A DNA stretch of 64,000 nt from Pelomonas paludis. Its GTDB lineage: Bacteria > Pseudomonadota > Gammaproteobacteria > Burkholderiales > Burkholderiaceae_C. A program made the position numbers and the translations under genes. Shown here piece after piece: positions 51,957 to 61,747 of this stretch. The notes beneath the pieces are model-generated. The model did not search any database. It was not told the DNA's origin and saw only the letters and a program-made list of their open reading frames with translations. The stretch spans positions 186,001 to 250,000 of the forward strand of contig NZ_JBDPZD010000002.1 of NCBI RefSeq assembly GCF_039872745.1, written 5' to 3'. Every line of letters begins with the position of its first letter. Within the stretch, counting starts at the first letter, position 1.

Positions 51957-52541
51957 GTGAAACTCGCTCTCTTCGGCGGCAGCTTCGACCCGCCGCATCT
52001 TGGTCACCTCGCCTTTGCGCGCCTCGCCCTGCAGCAGCTGCAGCCCGACCGCCTGCTGTGGCTGCCCGCCGGCCGCCCCTGGCAGAAGGCCGACCGCCAG
52101 ATGGCTGAGCCCGAGCACCGTGTCGCCATGATCAAGCTGCTGACCGCCGCCGAGCCGCGTTTTGCCGTGGATGAGCGCGAGCTGCACCGCGTGGGCCCCA
52201 GCTTCACGGTCGACACGCTGCGCGAGTTCCACCGCGAGCAGCCCGGCGCCGAGATCGACTTCCTCATCGGTCAGGACCAGTACCTGAACCTGCACACCTG
52301 GTACCAGGCCGAAGAGGTCCTGCGCCTGGCGCGGCTCGTCGTCGTGCCGCGTGCCGGGCAGGCCGTGCGGGGGTCGGTGGCCCTGCCGCCGCATGAGGTC
52401 CAGGTGCTGAACCTGGCCGATCACCCTGTCTCATCCACCGCCGTTCGTCACGCTTTGGCGCGAGGCGACGACATTTCGCCCCTGGTGGGCCTTGAAGTGG
52501 CGGGCTATATTGCCCAGCACCATTTGTACGCACCCCTCTGA
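51957..52541 (+). CDS. nadD: Nicotinate-nucleotide adenylyltransferase
   Basis: NadD makes deamido-NAD from nicotinate mononucleotide and ATP. The 194-aa protein, starting at GTG, has the ATP-binding motif GGSFDPPHLGHLAFA and the C-terminal SSTAVRHAL (SSTxxR motif). The stop TGA is adjacent to the rsfS ATG. Confidence 0.97.
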   Translation: MKLALFGGSFDPPHLGHLAFARLALQQLQPDRLLWLPAGRPWQKADRQMAEPEHRVAMIKLLTAAEPRFAVDERELHRVGPSFTVDTLREFHREQPGAEIDFLIGQDQYLNLHTWYQAEEVLRLARLVVVPRAGQAVRGSVALPPHEVQVLNLADHPVSSTAVRHALARGDDISPLVGLEVAGYIAQHHLYAPL

Positions 52542-53261
52542 ATGGACATTCGCAAACTGCAACGCGCCATCGTCGATGGCCTCGAAGACGTCAAGGCTCA
52601 ACAGATCGTCGTGTTCAACACCGAGCATCTGTCACCGCTCTTTGAGCGCGTGATCATTGCCTCGGGCACCAGCAACCGGCAGACCAAAGCCCTGGCCTCC
52701 AGCGTGCGCGAGACCGTCAAGGGTCGCGGCATGAGCGTCATGCGCACCGAGGGCGAGGACAACGGCGAATGGATCATCGTGGACTGCGGCGCTGCCGTCG
52801 TGCACGTGATGCAACCCGCCATCCGCCAGTACTACAACCTGGAAGAGATCTGGGGCGGCAAGCCCGTGAAGCTCAAGGCCCCGGGCGAGACCAAGCTGCC
52901 CAAGGCGTCGGAGGAAATGCCGACCAAGGCGGCCAAGCCCGCTGCAAAGGCCGCTGCCAAACCGGCTGCCAAACCGGCGGCAAAGAAGGCCGCACCTGCA
53001 GCCAAGAAGGCCGCAGCCAAGACCTCGGGCGGCAAGGCACCGGCCACCAAGACGGCGCCCGCCAAGAAGGCGCCGGCCAAGAAGACCGCCAAGGGCGTGA
53101 GCCGCGTCGTTGGTACCCGGGCGCCGGTGAACCAGACGGTCAAGGTCGGAGCGGCCAAGCCTACGGCCAAGCCCGCAGCCAAGAAGGCGGCCGCCAAGTC
53201 AGCCCCCGCCAAGAAGGCCCCGGCCAAGACAGCGGCAAAGAAGACCTCCGCCAAGCGCTGA
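52542..53261 (+). CDS. rsfS: Ribosome silencing factor RsfS with long Lys/Ala/Pro-rich tail
   Basis: Residues 1-116 are a complete RsfS domain (MDIRKLQRAIVDGLEDVKAQ ... EGEDNGEWIIVDCGAAVVHVMQP ... YYNLEEIWG), which binds L14 (uL14) and blocks subunit joining under starvation. From about residue 117 to 239 the chain is a low-complexity KPAAK/KKAPAK tail, like histone H1-type or AlgP-type proteins, interrupted only by SRVVGTRAPVNQTV. E. coli RsfS has no such tail (about 105 aa). The tail should be disordered and bind nucleic acid. The gene sits in the usual nadD-rsfS-rlmH order. Confidence 0.95.
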   Translation: MDIRKLQRAIVDGLEDVKAQQIVVFNTEHLSPLFERVIIASGTSNRQTKALASSVRETVKGRGMSVMRTEGEDNGEWIIVDCGAAVVHVMQPAIRQYYNLEEIWGGKPVKLKAPGETKLPKASEEMPTKAAKPAAKAAAKPAAKPAAKKAAPAAKKAAAKTSGGKAPATKTAPAKKAPAKKTAKGVSRVVGTRAPVNQTVKVGAAKPTAKPAAKKAAAKSAPAKKAPAKTAAKKTSAKR

Positions 53262-53268
53262 TCCGCCC

Positions 53269-53748
53269 ATGCGCCTGCTGCTAGTGGCCGTGGGCCAGCG
53301 CATGCCGGCCTGGGCCGAGGACGCTTACCAGGACTTCGCCAAGCGCTTCCCGCCCGAGCTGCGCTTGGAGCTCAAGGCCGTCAAGGCCGAGACACGCGGC
53401 AGCAAGACGGCCGAGCAATTGATGGCGGCCGAGGGCGCGCGCATCGAGGCGGCGCTGCAGTCTTTCGCAAAATCGGGCGTGCGCCGCATCGTGCTCGACG
53501 AGCGCGGCACGCGCCGCACGACCGTCGAGTTGGCCGAGCGCCTCAAGCTCTGGATGGGCGAAGGCCGCGATGCCGCGCTCATCATCGGCGGGCCGGACGG
53601 CCTGCACCCCGACCTCAAGGCCACGGCCGACGAGACCCTGCGCCTGTCCGACCTCACCCTGCCCCACGCCTTTGCGCGCGTGCTGCTGGCCGAGGGGCTG
53701 TACCGCGCCTGGACGGTGACCACCGGCCACCCTTACCACCGCGAGTAG
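53269..53748 (+). CDS. rlmH: 23S rRNA pseudouridine(1915)-N3-methyltransferase RlmH
   Basis: The 159-aa SPOUT methyltransferase has the deep-knot segment AALIIGGPDGLHPDL and the C-terminal ARVLLAEGLYRAWTVTTGHPYHRE. It methylates pseudouridine 1915 in helix 69. In related genomes maf follows directly; here a convergent kinase gene begins 14 bp later. Confidence 0.98.
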   Translation: MRLLLVAVGQRMPAWAEDAYQDFAKRFPPELRLELKAVKAETRGSKTAEQLMAAEGARIEAALQSFAKSGVRRIVLDERGTRRTTVELAERLKLWMGEGRDAALIIGGPDGLHPDLKATADETLRLSDLTLPHAFARVLLAEGLYRAWTVTTGHPYHRE

Positions 53749-53761
53749 CCACCGCGAATAA

Positions 53762-56485
53762 CTACTGCCGCAGCCAGTGCGTCGGCGCCAGGTTGGCGGC
53801 CAGCGCTGTGTCGGCCTCCTGGCGCGTGGTGGCTGCAGCGGCGTCCTGCTGCGCGGCCAGCACGCGGGCCAGCGCATCCAGCGCCAGCGCGGTGCGGAAG
53901 GAGTTGGGCTGCGCGCCCTGCAACTGGCGCGCGATCTTGAGTGCTGCCTCGGCATCCTGGCGTGCCGCAGCGGCATCGCCCGCCGCCAGATGCGCGCGGG
54001 CCCGCCACTGCAGATAGTGCGAGCGTGTGGCGTCGCGCAGCTTCGGGGTTGAGAGCAGGTCAGTGAACAGCGCCAGGCCTTCGGCCGCGTCACCGCGCGC
54101 CAGCGCGAACTGGGCCCGTGCGCTCTTGCAGTTACCGGCGGCAATGCGGTCGCTGGGGCTGTCGGTCAGCGGCTCGGCCAGGCCCTTGGCGAGCAGCGCT
54201 TGCGCCTCCTTCAAGCGGCCCTCACGCAGCAAGGCCACGCCGCCCAGGCACTGCGCACTGGCCGCAAAGCCCACGGCGCGCCAGGCCCTGGCGGCCTGCA
54301 GGGTCTTGCCGTAGTACTCGGCTGCGGCTGGGTAGAGGCCGGCCTCGAGCCGGTCGGTCGAGGCATTCAGGTAGTTGATCGGGGCCACGCCCTGGGCACC
54401 GGCATTGCGCTGCGCGGCGGCCAGCATCTCGTCATGGCGGGCTTGCGCGGTTTGCAGCTGCCCAGCCAGGAAGTTGGCCAACGCCCAGTTGTTGAGCGTG
54501 GCCACGTAGGACATGCCTTGGTCGCGGCTTTGCTCTCGCATCAGCTCAGCGGCGCGGGCGAACAGCGCATCAGCCTCGGCCACGCGCGGCGTGTACATCA
54601 GGATGCTGGCCTTGAGCACCAGCAGCTGGCCCTCGAACTGCTGCAGCGGGTGGGGCATGGCCTGCCAGTAGGCCCAGGATTCATCAGCTGCCTGCAAGGC
54701 GCCGTCGATGTCGCCGAGGTTGAGGCGGATGGTGGCGATGTAGGACGCGCAGTTCGAGCGCGACACGGCCTCGGCGACGGGGTCGGCCACCACGGGCTCC
54801 ATCAAGGCGATGGCCTCCTTGGGCTTGCCCATGCGCTGCAACATCATGCCCAGGCCGCAGGCGATGGCCTGTTGCTGCGCCCGGTCCTGGGTCAGCGTGC
54901 GCGCCTCTTCGTAGAGCTTGGCGGCCTGAGCAGATTCCCCGATGCCGCCGTGGTGCTGGGCCACAGCTTGCAGCACGCGCGACAGGGTCTCTGGGTTGCG
55001 CGCGAACTCGTTGCGCGCCATGCGCTCGGCGCGGCTGACGATGGTGGCGGGCGGCTCGTTGCTGCCAGCGGCCAGGGCGTCGCCCAGCAGGTCGCCCAGG
55101 AAGAAGGCGAAGTGCTCGGTAGTGCTGAGCGAGGCCTCGGCCTTGGCGCGCTGGGCTTGGGCCTCACGCGCCTGCCAGACGGCGGCCGTCGTCACCCCGA
55201 CCAGGCTGCACACGGCCAGGGTGCTGAGCCCCACGCTGAGCCGGTGGCGGCGCGTGAACTTCCAGGCGCGTTGCCAGCGGCTGGTCTGGGCGGCCTGAAC
55301 CGGGTGGCCGCTCAGCAGACGGTCAAGGTCGGCGGCCAGGGCCTCGGCGCTGGCGTAGCGCTTGGCGGGGTCGAGCTGCAAGGCCTTGTCGAGCACGGCG
55401 CCCAGGTCACCGCGCAACTGGCGGACGAGAGCCCGGCGCGTGTCGCTGCGCAGCGAGGCGTCGGCATCGGTCACGGCATCGGCCGCGCGGATCAGGTCGC
55501 CCTCGGCGATGGCGTTTTCCAGCTGCGCCGAGGTGCCGAGGCGCGTGGCATAGGGCCGGTGCCCGGTGACCAGCTCGTAGAGCACGACGCCGAGCGCATA
55601 GAGGTCGGCAGCGGTGGTCAGCGGCTCGCCGCGCACCTGCTCGGGTGAGGCGTAGGCGGTGGTCATCACGCGGCCGGCGGCGCGCGTCAGCTCGGTGGCA
55701 TCGGCGGGCTGGGTGCCGTCTTCCAACAGCTTGGCGATGCCGAAGTCCAGCAGCTTCACCTCGCCCTGCGGCGTGACCAGCATGTGGGCGGGCTTGAGGT
55801 CGCGGTGCAGCACCAGGCGGGCGTGGGCGTAGGCCACGGCCTCGACCACTTGCTGGAAAAGCTTGAGCCGCTCGGTGAGCCCGAGCTGGCGGCTGTCGCA
55901 CCAAGTGTTCAGCGGTTCGCCCTGCACCAGCTCCATGGCCAGCCAGGGCGTGCCGTCGGGCGCGAGGCCGGCGGCGTAAAGGGGCGCGATGTGCGGGTGG
56001 GAGAGCCGGGCCAGGATCTCGCGCTCACGCGCAAAGCGGGCAGCCAGTTGGGAGCCATCGCGGTGAATCAGCGGCAGCTTGAGGGCCACCTCGCGCGCCG
56101 GCAGCGCATCGACCCGGCTGGCGCGCCAGACCGTGGCCTGCCCGCCGGTGCCCAGGCGCTCGTGCAGCAGCCAGGGCCCGACGCGCGCACCGGCCACGAT
56201 GCCGCGCAGCTCGTCAAAAGCATCGGCCGACGCGCTGAGGCTCGGCCCCTGCTCCAGCCAGTCGTCAGGCTGGCGCTCGTCGTGGGCTGCAAGCATCTGG
56301 CGCAGCCAGGGCATCAGCTGGGCGGCCTCCACGGAGCGCAGCTGCACCTGGGCCAGCCAGGCCTCGCGCTCAGCCAGTGGCAGCTCGCTGCCTTCGTCGA
56401 ACCAGGCGGAGATTTGCGCCCATTGCTCTGGGCTGAGCGCAGCAGCGCCTTGGGAAGGGTCGGTGGGAGGCAGGGGTTCAGACAT
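53762..56485 (-). CDS. Membrane-anchored Ser/Thr kinase-like protein with TPR domain (module 2)
   Basis: A 907-aa protein with the same plan as the kinase at 11.6-14.4 kb: an N-terminal kinase domain, one membrane helix (about 411-435) and about 470 residues of TPR-like helices outside. Lys136 (VALK), the HRD aspartate, DFG (about 247-249) and SPE are present. Two positions are odd: the catalytic loop reads HRDLKPAH (227-234), where the final Asn, normally a magnesium ligand, is His; and the glycine loop GTGGQA lacks its third Gly. Activity may be reduced or altered. It starts 46 bp after an ECF sigma gene and shares little TPR sequence with module 1. Confidence 0.92.
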   Translation of the reverse strand: MSEPLPPTDPSQGAAALSPEQWAQISAWFDEGSELPLAEREAWLAQVQLRSVEAAQLMPWLRQMLAAHDERQPDDWLEQGPSLSASADAFDELRGIVAGARVGPWLLHERLGTGGQATVWRASRVDALPAREVALKLPLIHRDGSQLAARFAREREILARLSHPHIAPLYAAGLAPDGTPWLAMELVQGEPLNTWCDSRQLGLTERLKLFQQVVEAVAYAHARLVLHRDLKPAHMLVTPQGEVKLLDFGIAKLLEDGTQPADATELTRAAGRVMTTAYASPEQVRGEPLTTAADLYALGVVLYELVTGHRPYATRLGTSAQLENAIAEGDLIRAADAVTDADASLRSDTRRALVRQLRGDLGAVLDKALQLDPAKRYASAEALAADLDRLLSGHPVQAAQTSRWQRAWKFTRRHRLSVGLSTLAVCSLVGVTTAAVWQAREAQAQRAKAEASLSTTEHFAFFLGDLLGDALAAGSNEPPATIVSRAERMARNEFARNPETLSRVLQAVAQHHGGIGESAQAAKLYEEARTLTQDRAQQQAIACGLGMMLQRMGKPKEAIALMEPVVADPVAEAVSRSNCASYIATIRLNLGDIDGALQAADESWAYWQAMPHPLQQFEGQLLVLKASILMYTPRVAEADALFARAAELMREQSRDQGMSYVATLNNWALANFLAGQLQTAQARHDEMLAAAQRNAGAQGVAPINYLNASTDRLEAGLYPAAAEYYGKTLQAARAWRAVGFAASAQCLGGVALLREGRLKEAQALLAKGLAEPLTDSPSDRIAAGNCKSARAQFALARGDAAEGLALFTDLLSTPKLRDATRSHYLQWRARAHLAAGDAAAARQDAEAALKIARQLQGAQPNSFRTALALDALARVLAAQQDAAAATTRQEADTALAANLAPTHWLRQ

Positions 56486-56531
56486 CAGCAGCCTTCACGC
56501 ATTGCAGGCTTGAAAGCGGACATCGGCCCGC

Positions 56532-57092
56532 TCAGGTGCGGAGCAAGGTGCGCAGGAAGGCGCGCGCCTTGTCCCAGTCGCGGCGCACCGTGCGCTCGCT
56601 GACGCCCAGGGTCTCGGCAATGTCGGCCTCACTCACACCACCAAACCAGCGCATCTCGACCACGCGCGCCAGGCGCGGGTCCAGGCGCGCCAGTTCGTCG
56701 AGCGCGGCGCTGACCTCGATCACATCGGGCTCGGGGCCCGGCGCCGCCACGGCGTCGGACACCAGGGTGTCGAGGGTGACGAAGGCCTGGTCACCGCCAC
56801 GCCGCTGGGCCTGGCTGCGCCGCGCGATGTCCACGATCACCGAACGCATCACCTGGGCCGCATGGGCCAGGAAGTGGCCCCGGTCCTCAAAGTTGAGCCG
56901 GCCCGACTGGCGCAGCCGCATCCAGCTCTCGTGCACCAGGGCGCCGGTGTCGGCCAGGGTCACCCGCTCGCCCCGGCGCAGGCGCGAGCGCGCCATCATG
57001 GCCAGCTCTTCATAGAGCGCCTCGAAGACGCGGTCCAGCGCCCCGGCATCGCCGCCACGGGCTTGGTCCAGCAGGACGGTCAGGTCGCTCAT
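56532..57092 (-). CDS. ECF sigma factor linked to Ser/Thr kinase (module 2)
   Basis: A 186-aa ECF sigma factor of the same class as that at 14.4-14.9 kb. It shares GHFxAxAAxVMRSVIVD, LxxLxPRLAxVVEMRxFxG and the C-terminal RTVRRDWDKARAxLRT. Region 2.2 reads DTGALVHESWMRL, so the typical acidic DAED patch is replaced and Thr49 aligns with Thr41 of the other copy. It is followed by the kinase gene on the same strand and is divergent from two PEP-CTERM genes. Confidence 0.93.
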   Translation of the reverse strand: MSDLTVLLDQARGGDAGALDRVFEALYEELAMMARSRLRRGERVTLADTGALVHESWMRLRQSGRLNFEDRGHFLAHAAQVMRSVIVDIARRSQAQRRGGDQAFVTLDTLVSDAVAAPGPEPDVIEVSAALDELARLDPRLARVVEMRWFGGVSEADIAETLGVSERTVRRDWDKARAFLRTLLRT

Positions 57093-57130
57093 GGCGCGCA
57101 GGGTACCCGCGCCGCCCGGCCGCCGAGATC

Positions 57131-57168
57131 CCCCCGGTTCACGGGGGAGTCATGTCCGGCATGTCCGG
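57131..57168. promoter_or_regulatory. Hairpin plus tandem CATGTCCGG repeats between sigma gene and PEP-CTERM gene
   Basis: An inverted repeat CCCCCG/CGGGGG (57131-57147) is followed by GGGGGAGTC and two adjacent copies of CATGTCCGG (57151-57159, 57160-57168). They sit in the 154-bp divergent interval. Such a layout could hold sites for the sigma factor or another regulator. No defined family site is recognised. Confidence 0.4.
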
Positions 57169-57246
57169 TTGGTGGCCGGGCCTGCGTGATCCAAGACAGG
57201 AGCGCCGCGCCAGGCGCCCACCACCCGCCACCACGGAGAACCCACC

Positions 57247-57798
57247 ATGCTCGCCCGACTGCTTCGCCGCCTTGCCCTCGCGCTGACGCTCGCCACCACC
57301 GCCCAGGTGGCCTCGGCGCAGTACACCTACAGCTTCTCAGCCCAGCCCGAGGGCTGGCAGCCCATCAGCTTCTCGTTCACCGTCCCCAACCTGCTGCAGG
57401 CGGGCGACGCGTTCAGCTTCACACCTTTCACCATCAGCGACGGGCTGAACAGCTGGGTGATCGACCACGGCACCAGCACCACGCTCGCCTCTCAGGGGCG
57501 CTGTTTCCTGTTTGCGTCGTCGGGCATCGATTTGCCGAACGGCGCCGACGTGCAATGCGGCCTCGGCAGTCCAGACGGCGGCGCGAACTTCTGGTTCTTT
57601 GACGGCCAGACAGCACTGCCGACGTCGCCCGGCGTGGTCAGTGGCCTCTACGTCGTGCCCTTTGCAGGCGGCTCGCCGGTATCTGGCAACGCCGATTTCA
57701 ACGGTCAGCTGAGCATCAGCGCCGTGCCCGAGATGTCAGGCGGCTGGCTGCTGCTGGCCGGCCTGGGCCTGGTCGCCCTGCGCCGCCGCCCGGCCTGA
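57247..57798 (+). CDS. PEP-CTERM exported protein
   Basis: The 183-aa product has a signal peptide (LALALTLATTAQVASAQ), a beta-rich mature region and the sorting signal VPEMSGGWLLLAGLGLVALRRRPA (a VPE variant of the Pro-Glu-Pro motif, then a hydrophobic helix and Arg cluster). It begins 154 bp from the divergent sigma factor gene and 36 bp before the second PEP-CTERM gene, so both probably form one transcript. An upstream Shine-Dalgarno (CGGAG) supports the ATG. Confidence 0.88.
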   Translation: MLARLLRRLALALTLATTAQVASAQYTYSFSAQPEGWQPISFSFTVPNLLQAGDAFSFTPFTISDGLNSWVIDHGTSTTLASQGRCFLFASSGIDLPNGADVQCGLGSPDGGANFWFFDGQTALPTSPGVVSGLYVVPFAGGSPVSGNADFNGQLSISAVPEMSGGWLLLAGLGLVALRRRPA

Positions 57799-57834
57799 AT
57801 CCCGCCCCCCGCAACCCAACCGAGCCGCATCGCC

Positions 57835-58737
57835 ATGTCAACGTCACCCTGCACCACGCCAGTCGCCAGGCCCAGCCTCGCCGCCGCCGCTCCCAGCACC
57901 CTCGGCCATCTGCGCCGATTGAGCGCCACCCTGGCCCTCGCGCTCGGCACCCTGGGTGCGCAGGCCGCACAGAGCTGGGACTTCAGCAGCACCTTCACCG
58001 ACTTCCGCACCTGGACCCTGCTGGGCAATGCCACGGCCAGCTATGACGTGCCGGGCAATGGCTTCAAGTACAGCGAGCTGATGCTGACCCAGCACCATGT
58101 GGGTGGCCAGGTCGGTGCCGGCTTTGCGCCCGCCCCGCTGGCGCTGGACTTCAACCAGGACTTCGATTTCCATTTCACCTTCTTCATCCCGGCCGGCGAG
58201 GTGGTGCGGGGTGACGGCTTCACCTTCACGCTGACCGACACGCCGCTGCTGGGCAGCGCGGGCTCGGGCCTCGGCTATGACGGCACCAGCTCGGCCAGCG
58301 TGGCCTTTGCGGTGGACACCTTCCACTTCAACGGCGAGCCCGTCTCGCCCAGCCTGCAGGTGCTGGCGGGCGGCTCGGTCACACCGCTGGCGGCCACCGA
58401 AACCGGCCTGGGCGACAGCATCCGCGTCATCAACTACCAATGGTGGGGCGCGGTGCACTACACCGCCTCGGGCCTGGGCGACTCGGCCGGCACCTTCACC
58501 GGCACGATCGAGAACCTCGACTACGGCAGCTTCAGTGTCTCGTCAGGGGTGGACTTTGCGGCGCTGGGCCTGGCCGGCCAGCCGGTCTATGTGGGCTTCA
58601 CCGGGGCCAATGGCCTGGCCGACGACGGACACTTCATCACCTCGGCCGTGCCGGTGCCTGAGCCGCAGCCGGCCCTGCTGCTGCTGGCCGGGCTTGGCGC
58701 CGTGGGCTGGCGCCTGCGCCGCCGCCAGCAGAACTGA
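57835..58737 (+). CDS. PEP-CTERM protein with L-type lectin-like domain
   Basis: The 300-aa protein has an unusually long N-terminal region before a hydrophobic signal (LSATLALALGTLGAQAAQ). The mature part resembles legume/L-type lectins (GDGFTFTLTDTP followed by GLGYDGTSSASVAFAVDTFHFNGEPVSP), a beta-sandwich that binds sugars. The C-terminus is the sorting signal VPVPEPQPALLLLAGLGAVGWRLRRRQQ. A role in binding exopolysaccharide is plausible. An alternative start within the N-terminal region is possible. Confidence 0.85.
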   Translation: MSTSPCTTPVARPSLAAAAPSTLGHLRRLSATLALALGTLGAQAAQSWDFSSTFTDFRTWTLLGNATASYDVPGNGFKYSELMLTQHHVGGQVGAGFAPAPLALDFNQDFDFHFTFFIPAGEVVRGDGFTFTLTDTPLLGSAGSGLGYDGTSSASVAFAVDTFHFNGEPVSPSLQVLAGGSVTPLAATETGLGDSIRVINYQWWGAVHYTASGLGDSAGTFTGTIENLDYGSFSVSSGVDFAALGLAGQPVYVGFTGANGLADDGHFITSAVPVPEPQPALLLLAGLGAVGWRLRRRQQN

Positions 58738-58775
58738 CGCCGGCATTGACGCCAAGTAGGCATCGCGCGGCAGGC

Positions 58776-58781
58776 CACAAT
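58776..58781 (+). promoter_or_regulatory. -10-like hexamer CACAAT, 8 nt before maf ATG
   Basis: CACAATGCCCCGCG abuts the ATG at 58790, without a Shine-Dalgarno. This would give maf-rng its own promoter now that the rlmH transcript cannot reach it directly. Confidence 0.4.
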
Positions 58782-58789
58782 GCCCCGCG

Positions 58790-59407
58790 ATGCCAGCGTC
58801 CCCTGCCCCCCGTTTCATCTATCTCGCCTCCCAAAGCCCACGCCGCCGTCAGCTGCTCGAGCAGATCGGCGTGGCCCACGAGCTGCTCCTGCCCGGCGCG
58901 GAGGAAGACGCCGAGAGCCTGGAGGCCGAACGAGCCGGTGAGGCCCCGGCTGCCTACTGCGCCCGCGTCACCGCCGCCAAGCTGGATGCCGCCGTCCAGC
59001 GCCTGGCAGCCCGCGGCCTGCCGCCCGCGCCCATCCTCTGCGCCGACACCACCGTCGCCCTGGGCGACCAGATCCTGGGCAAGCCGCAGGACGGGACGGA
59101 CGCCGCGCGCATCCTCGGCCTGCTCTCGGGCCAGCAGCACGAGGTCATCACCTCGGTCGCCGTTGCCGACGGCGGCCAGCGCCGCGCCCGCCAGTCGGTC
59201 TCCACCGTTCAATTCGCGCCGCTGAGCCCGACCCAGATCGAGCGCTATGTGGCCAGCGGCGAGCCCTTTGGCAAGGCCGGGGCCTATGCCATCCAGAGCC
59301 AGGCAGCCGCCTGGATCGTGCACATTGCCGGCAGCTACAGCGGCATCATGGGGTTGCCCCTCTACGAAACGGCCACCTTGCTCCAAGAATCGGGCTTCGA
59401 ACTCTGA
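58790..59407 (+). CDS. maf: Maf-family nucleoside triphosphate pyrophosphatase
   Basis: The 205-aa protein begins with the Maf motif LASQSPRRRQLLEQIG and has ADTTVALGDQILGKPQD and YAIQSQAAAWIVHIAGSYSGIMGLPL. It hydrolyses dTTP/UTP or modified nucleotides to monophosphates (YhdE-like). Normally next to rlmH in this family; here it is 5 kb away, with 50 bp to rng. Confidence 0.95.
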   Translation: MPASPAPRFIYLASQSPRRRQLLEQIGVAHELLLPGAEEDAESLEAERAGEAPAAYCARVTAAKLDAAVQRLAARGLPPAPILCADTTVALGDQILGKPQDGTDAARILGLLSGQQHEVITSVAVADGGQRRARQSVSTVQFAPLSPTQIERYVASGEPFGKAGAYAIQSQAAAWIVHIAGSYSGIMGLPLYETATLLQESGFEL

Positions 59408-59438
59408 CGCCTGCAGCCCTGCGCGGCTGCAAGCGTCA
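59405..59438 (+). other. Intercistronic hairpin between maf and rng
   Basis: Nested inverted repeats: outer TGACGC/GCGTCA and inner GCAGCC/GGCTGC, with a 6-nt loop and a CT/AA internal mismatch. The stem begins at the maf stop codon and ends 20 nt before the rng ATG. No T-run, so not a terminator; it may be an RNase target or a translation control element. Confidence 0.5.
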
Positions 59439-59457
59439 GCATTCAAGGATTCGAGCG

Positions 59458-60942
<1,485 letters not shown>

Positions 60943-60981
60943 TCGCGGCACGATGCGCAGTGCGGCGGCTGGCGACGCTGC

Positions 60982-61650
60982 TCAGCCGGCGGCAACCACC
61001 TTGAACGCGTGCGCCCAGTCGTTGCGCAGGAAGCCGGGCAGGCACCAGAGCTGGCACAGCGGTTCGGTCACGCGCGCGCCTTCGATGAGGCCACAGTCAT
61101 AGGGCTCCCAGCCAAAGTCCCGGATCAGGGCAGCAACGTCCTGCTTGGCAGTCTCGTCATTGCCGGCGATGAACATCGAGCCCGCCCCACCGGCCAAGGC
61201 CGGCCGGAAGTACAGGGCCGCGCCCACCGTGTTGAAGGCCTTCACCACCCGGAGCGCCGGAAACGCCCGCTGGAGGCGCTCGCCCAGCGAGTCGTTCGGC
61301 CCCGTGAAGAAGCGCAGCACGCCGTGCTCGGGAGGCGCGTCCTCGATCGGGTTGGTGGCATCCACCACCACCTTGCCCGCCAAGGCCCCGGCCACCGGGG
61401 CCAGCGTGGCCTCGGCCGCGACGCCCTTCACGGCGAGGAAGACGATGGCCCCGAAGGCCGCCGCCTGGGCGTAGTCGCCCGTCATCACACCCGTTTCAGC
61501 GCTGAAGGCCTGGAGCTTCGCCGCAGCGGCCTGGGCGTCCCGCCCAGCCACCATCACCGGGTGCCCCAGGGCCCGCAGCCCGCGCGCCAAAGACTCGGCC
61601 ACGCTGCCGGTGCCAAGAATGCCGATAGGGGAGCGTGTTGTCGTGTTCAT
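60982..61650 (-). CDS. NADP-dependent reductase, F420-dependent NADP oxidoreductase-like
   Basis: The 222-aa Rossmann-fold protein opens GILGTGSVAESLARGLRALGHPVMVAGRD (GxGxxx dinucleotide site). It also contains VFLAVKGVAAE, VVVDATNPIED, RVVKAFNTVGAALYFRP and LIRDFGWEPYDCGLIEGARVTEPL. These features match the NADPH-dependent F420 reductase/NAD-binding YrbG-like group; F420 itself is not expected in this organism. The start ATG at 61650 excludes the longer frame. It is divergent from a LysR gene, which may regulate it. Confidence 0.85.
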   Translation of the reverse strand: MNTTTRSPIGILGTGSVAESLARGLRALGHPVMVAGRDAQAAAAKLQAFSAETGVMTGDYAQAAAFGAIVFLAVKGVAAEATLAPVAGALAGKVVVDATNPIEDAPPEHGVLRFFTGPNDSLGERLQRAFPALRVVKAFNTVGAALYFRPALAGGAGSMFIAGNDETAKQDVAALIRDFGWEPYDCGLIEGARVTEPLCQLWCLPGFLRNDWAHAFKVVAAG

Positions 61651-61747
61651 GGTCTGCCTTTCAAAGATCGAGGATTTCGACGGGCTGAATTCTTGGCCCG
61701 CCATCGTCTCTCTGGAACTCACAACAATGATTCGCACTGTCATGCAT

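Noticed and set aside
57180..57200. Third copy of the 30-bp upstream element near the PEP-CTERM gene at 57247
   Set aside because: Only the 9-mer GGATCACGC (on the minus strand) matches; the flanking GCCAAA and GGGCT cores are missing and the orientation is opposite to the PEP-CTERM gene.
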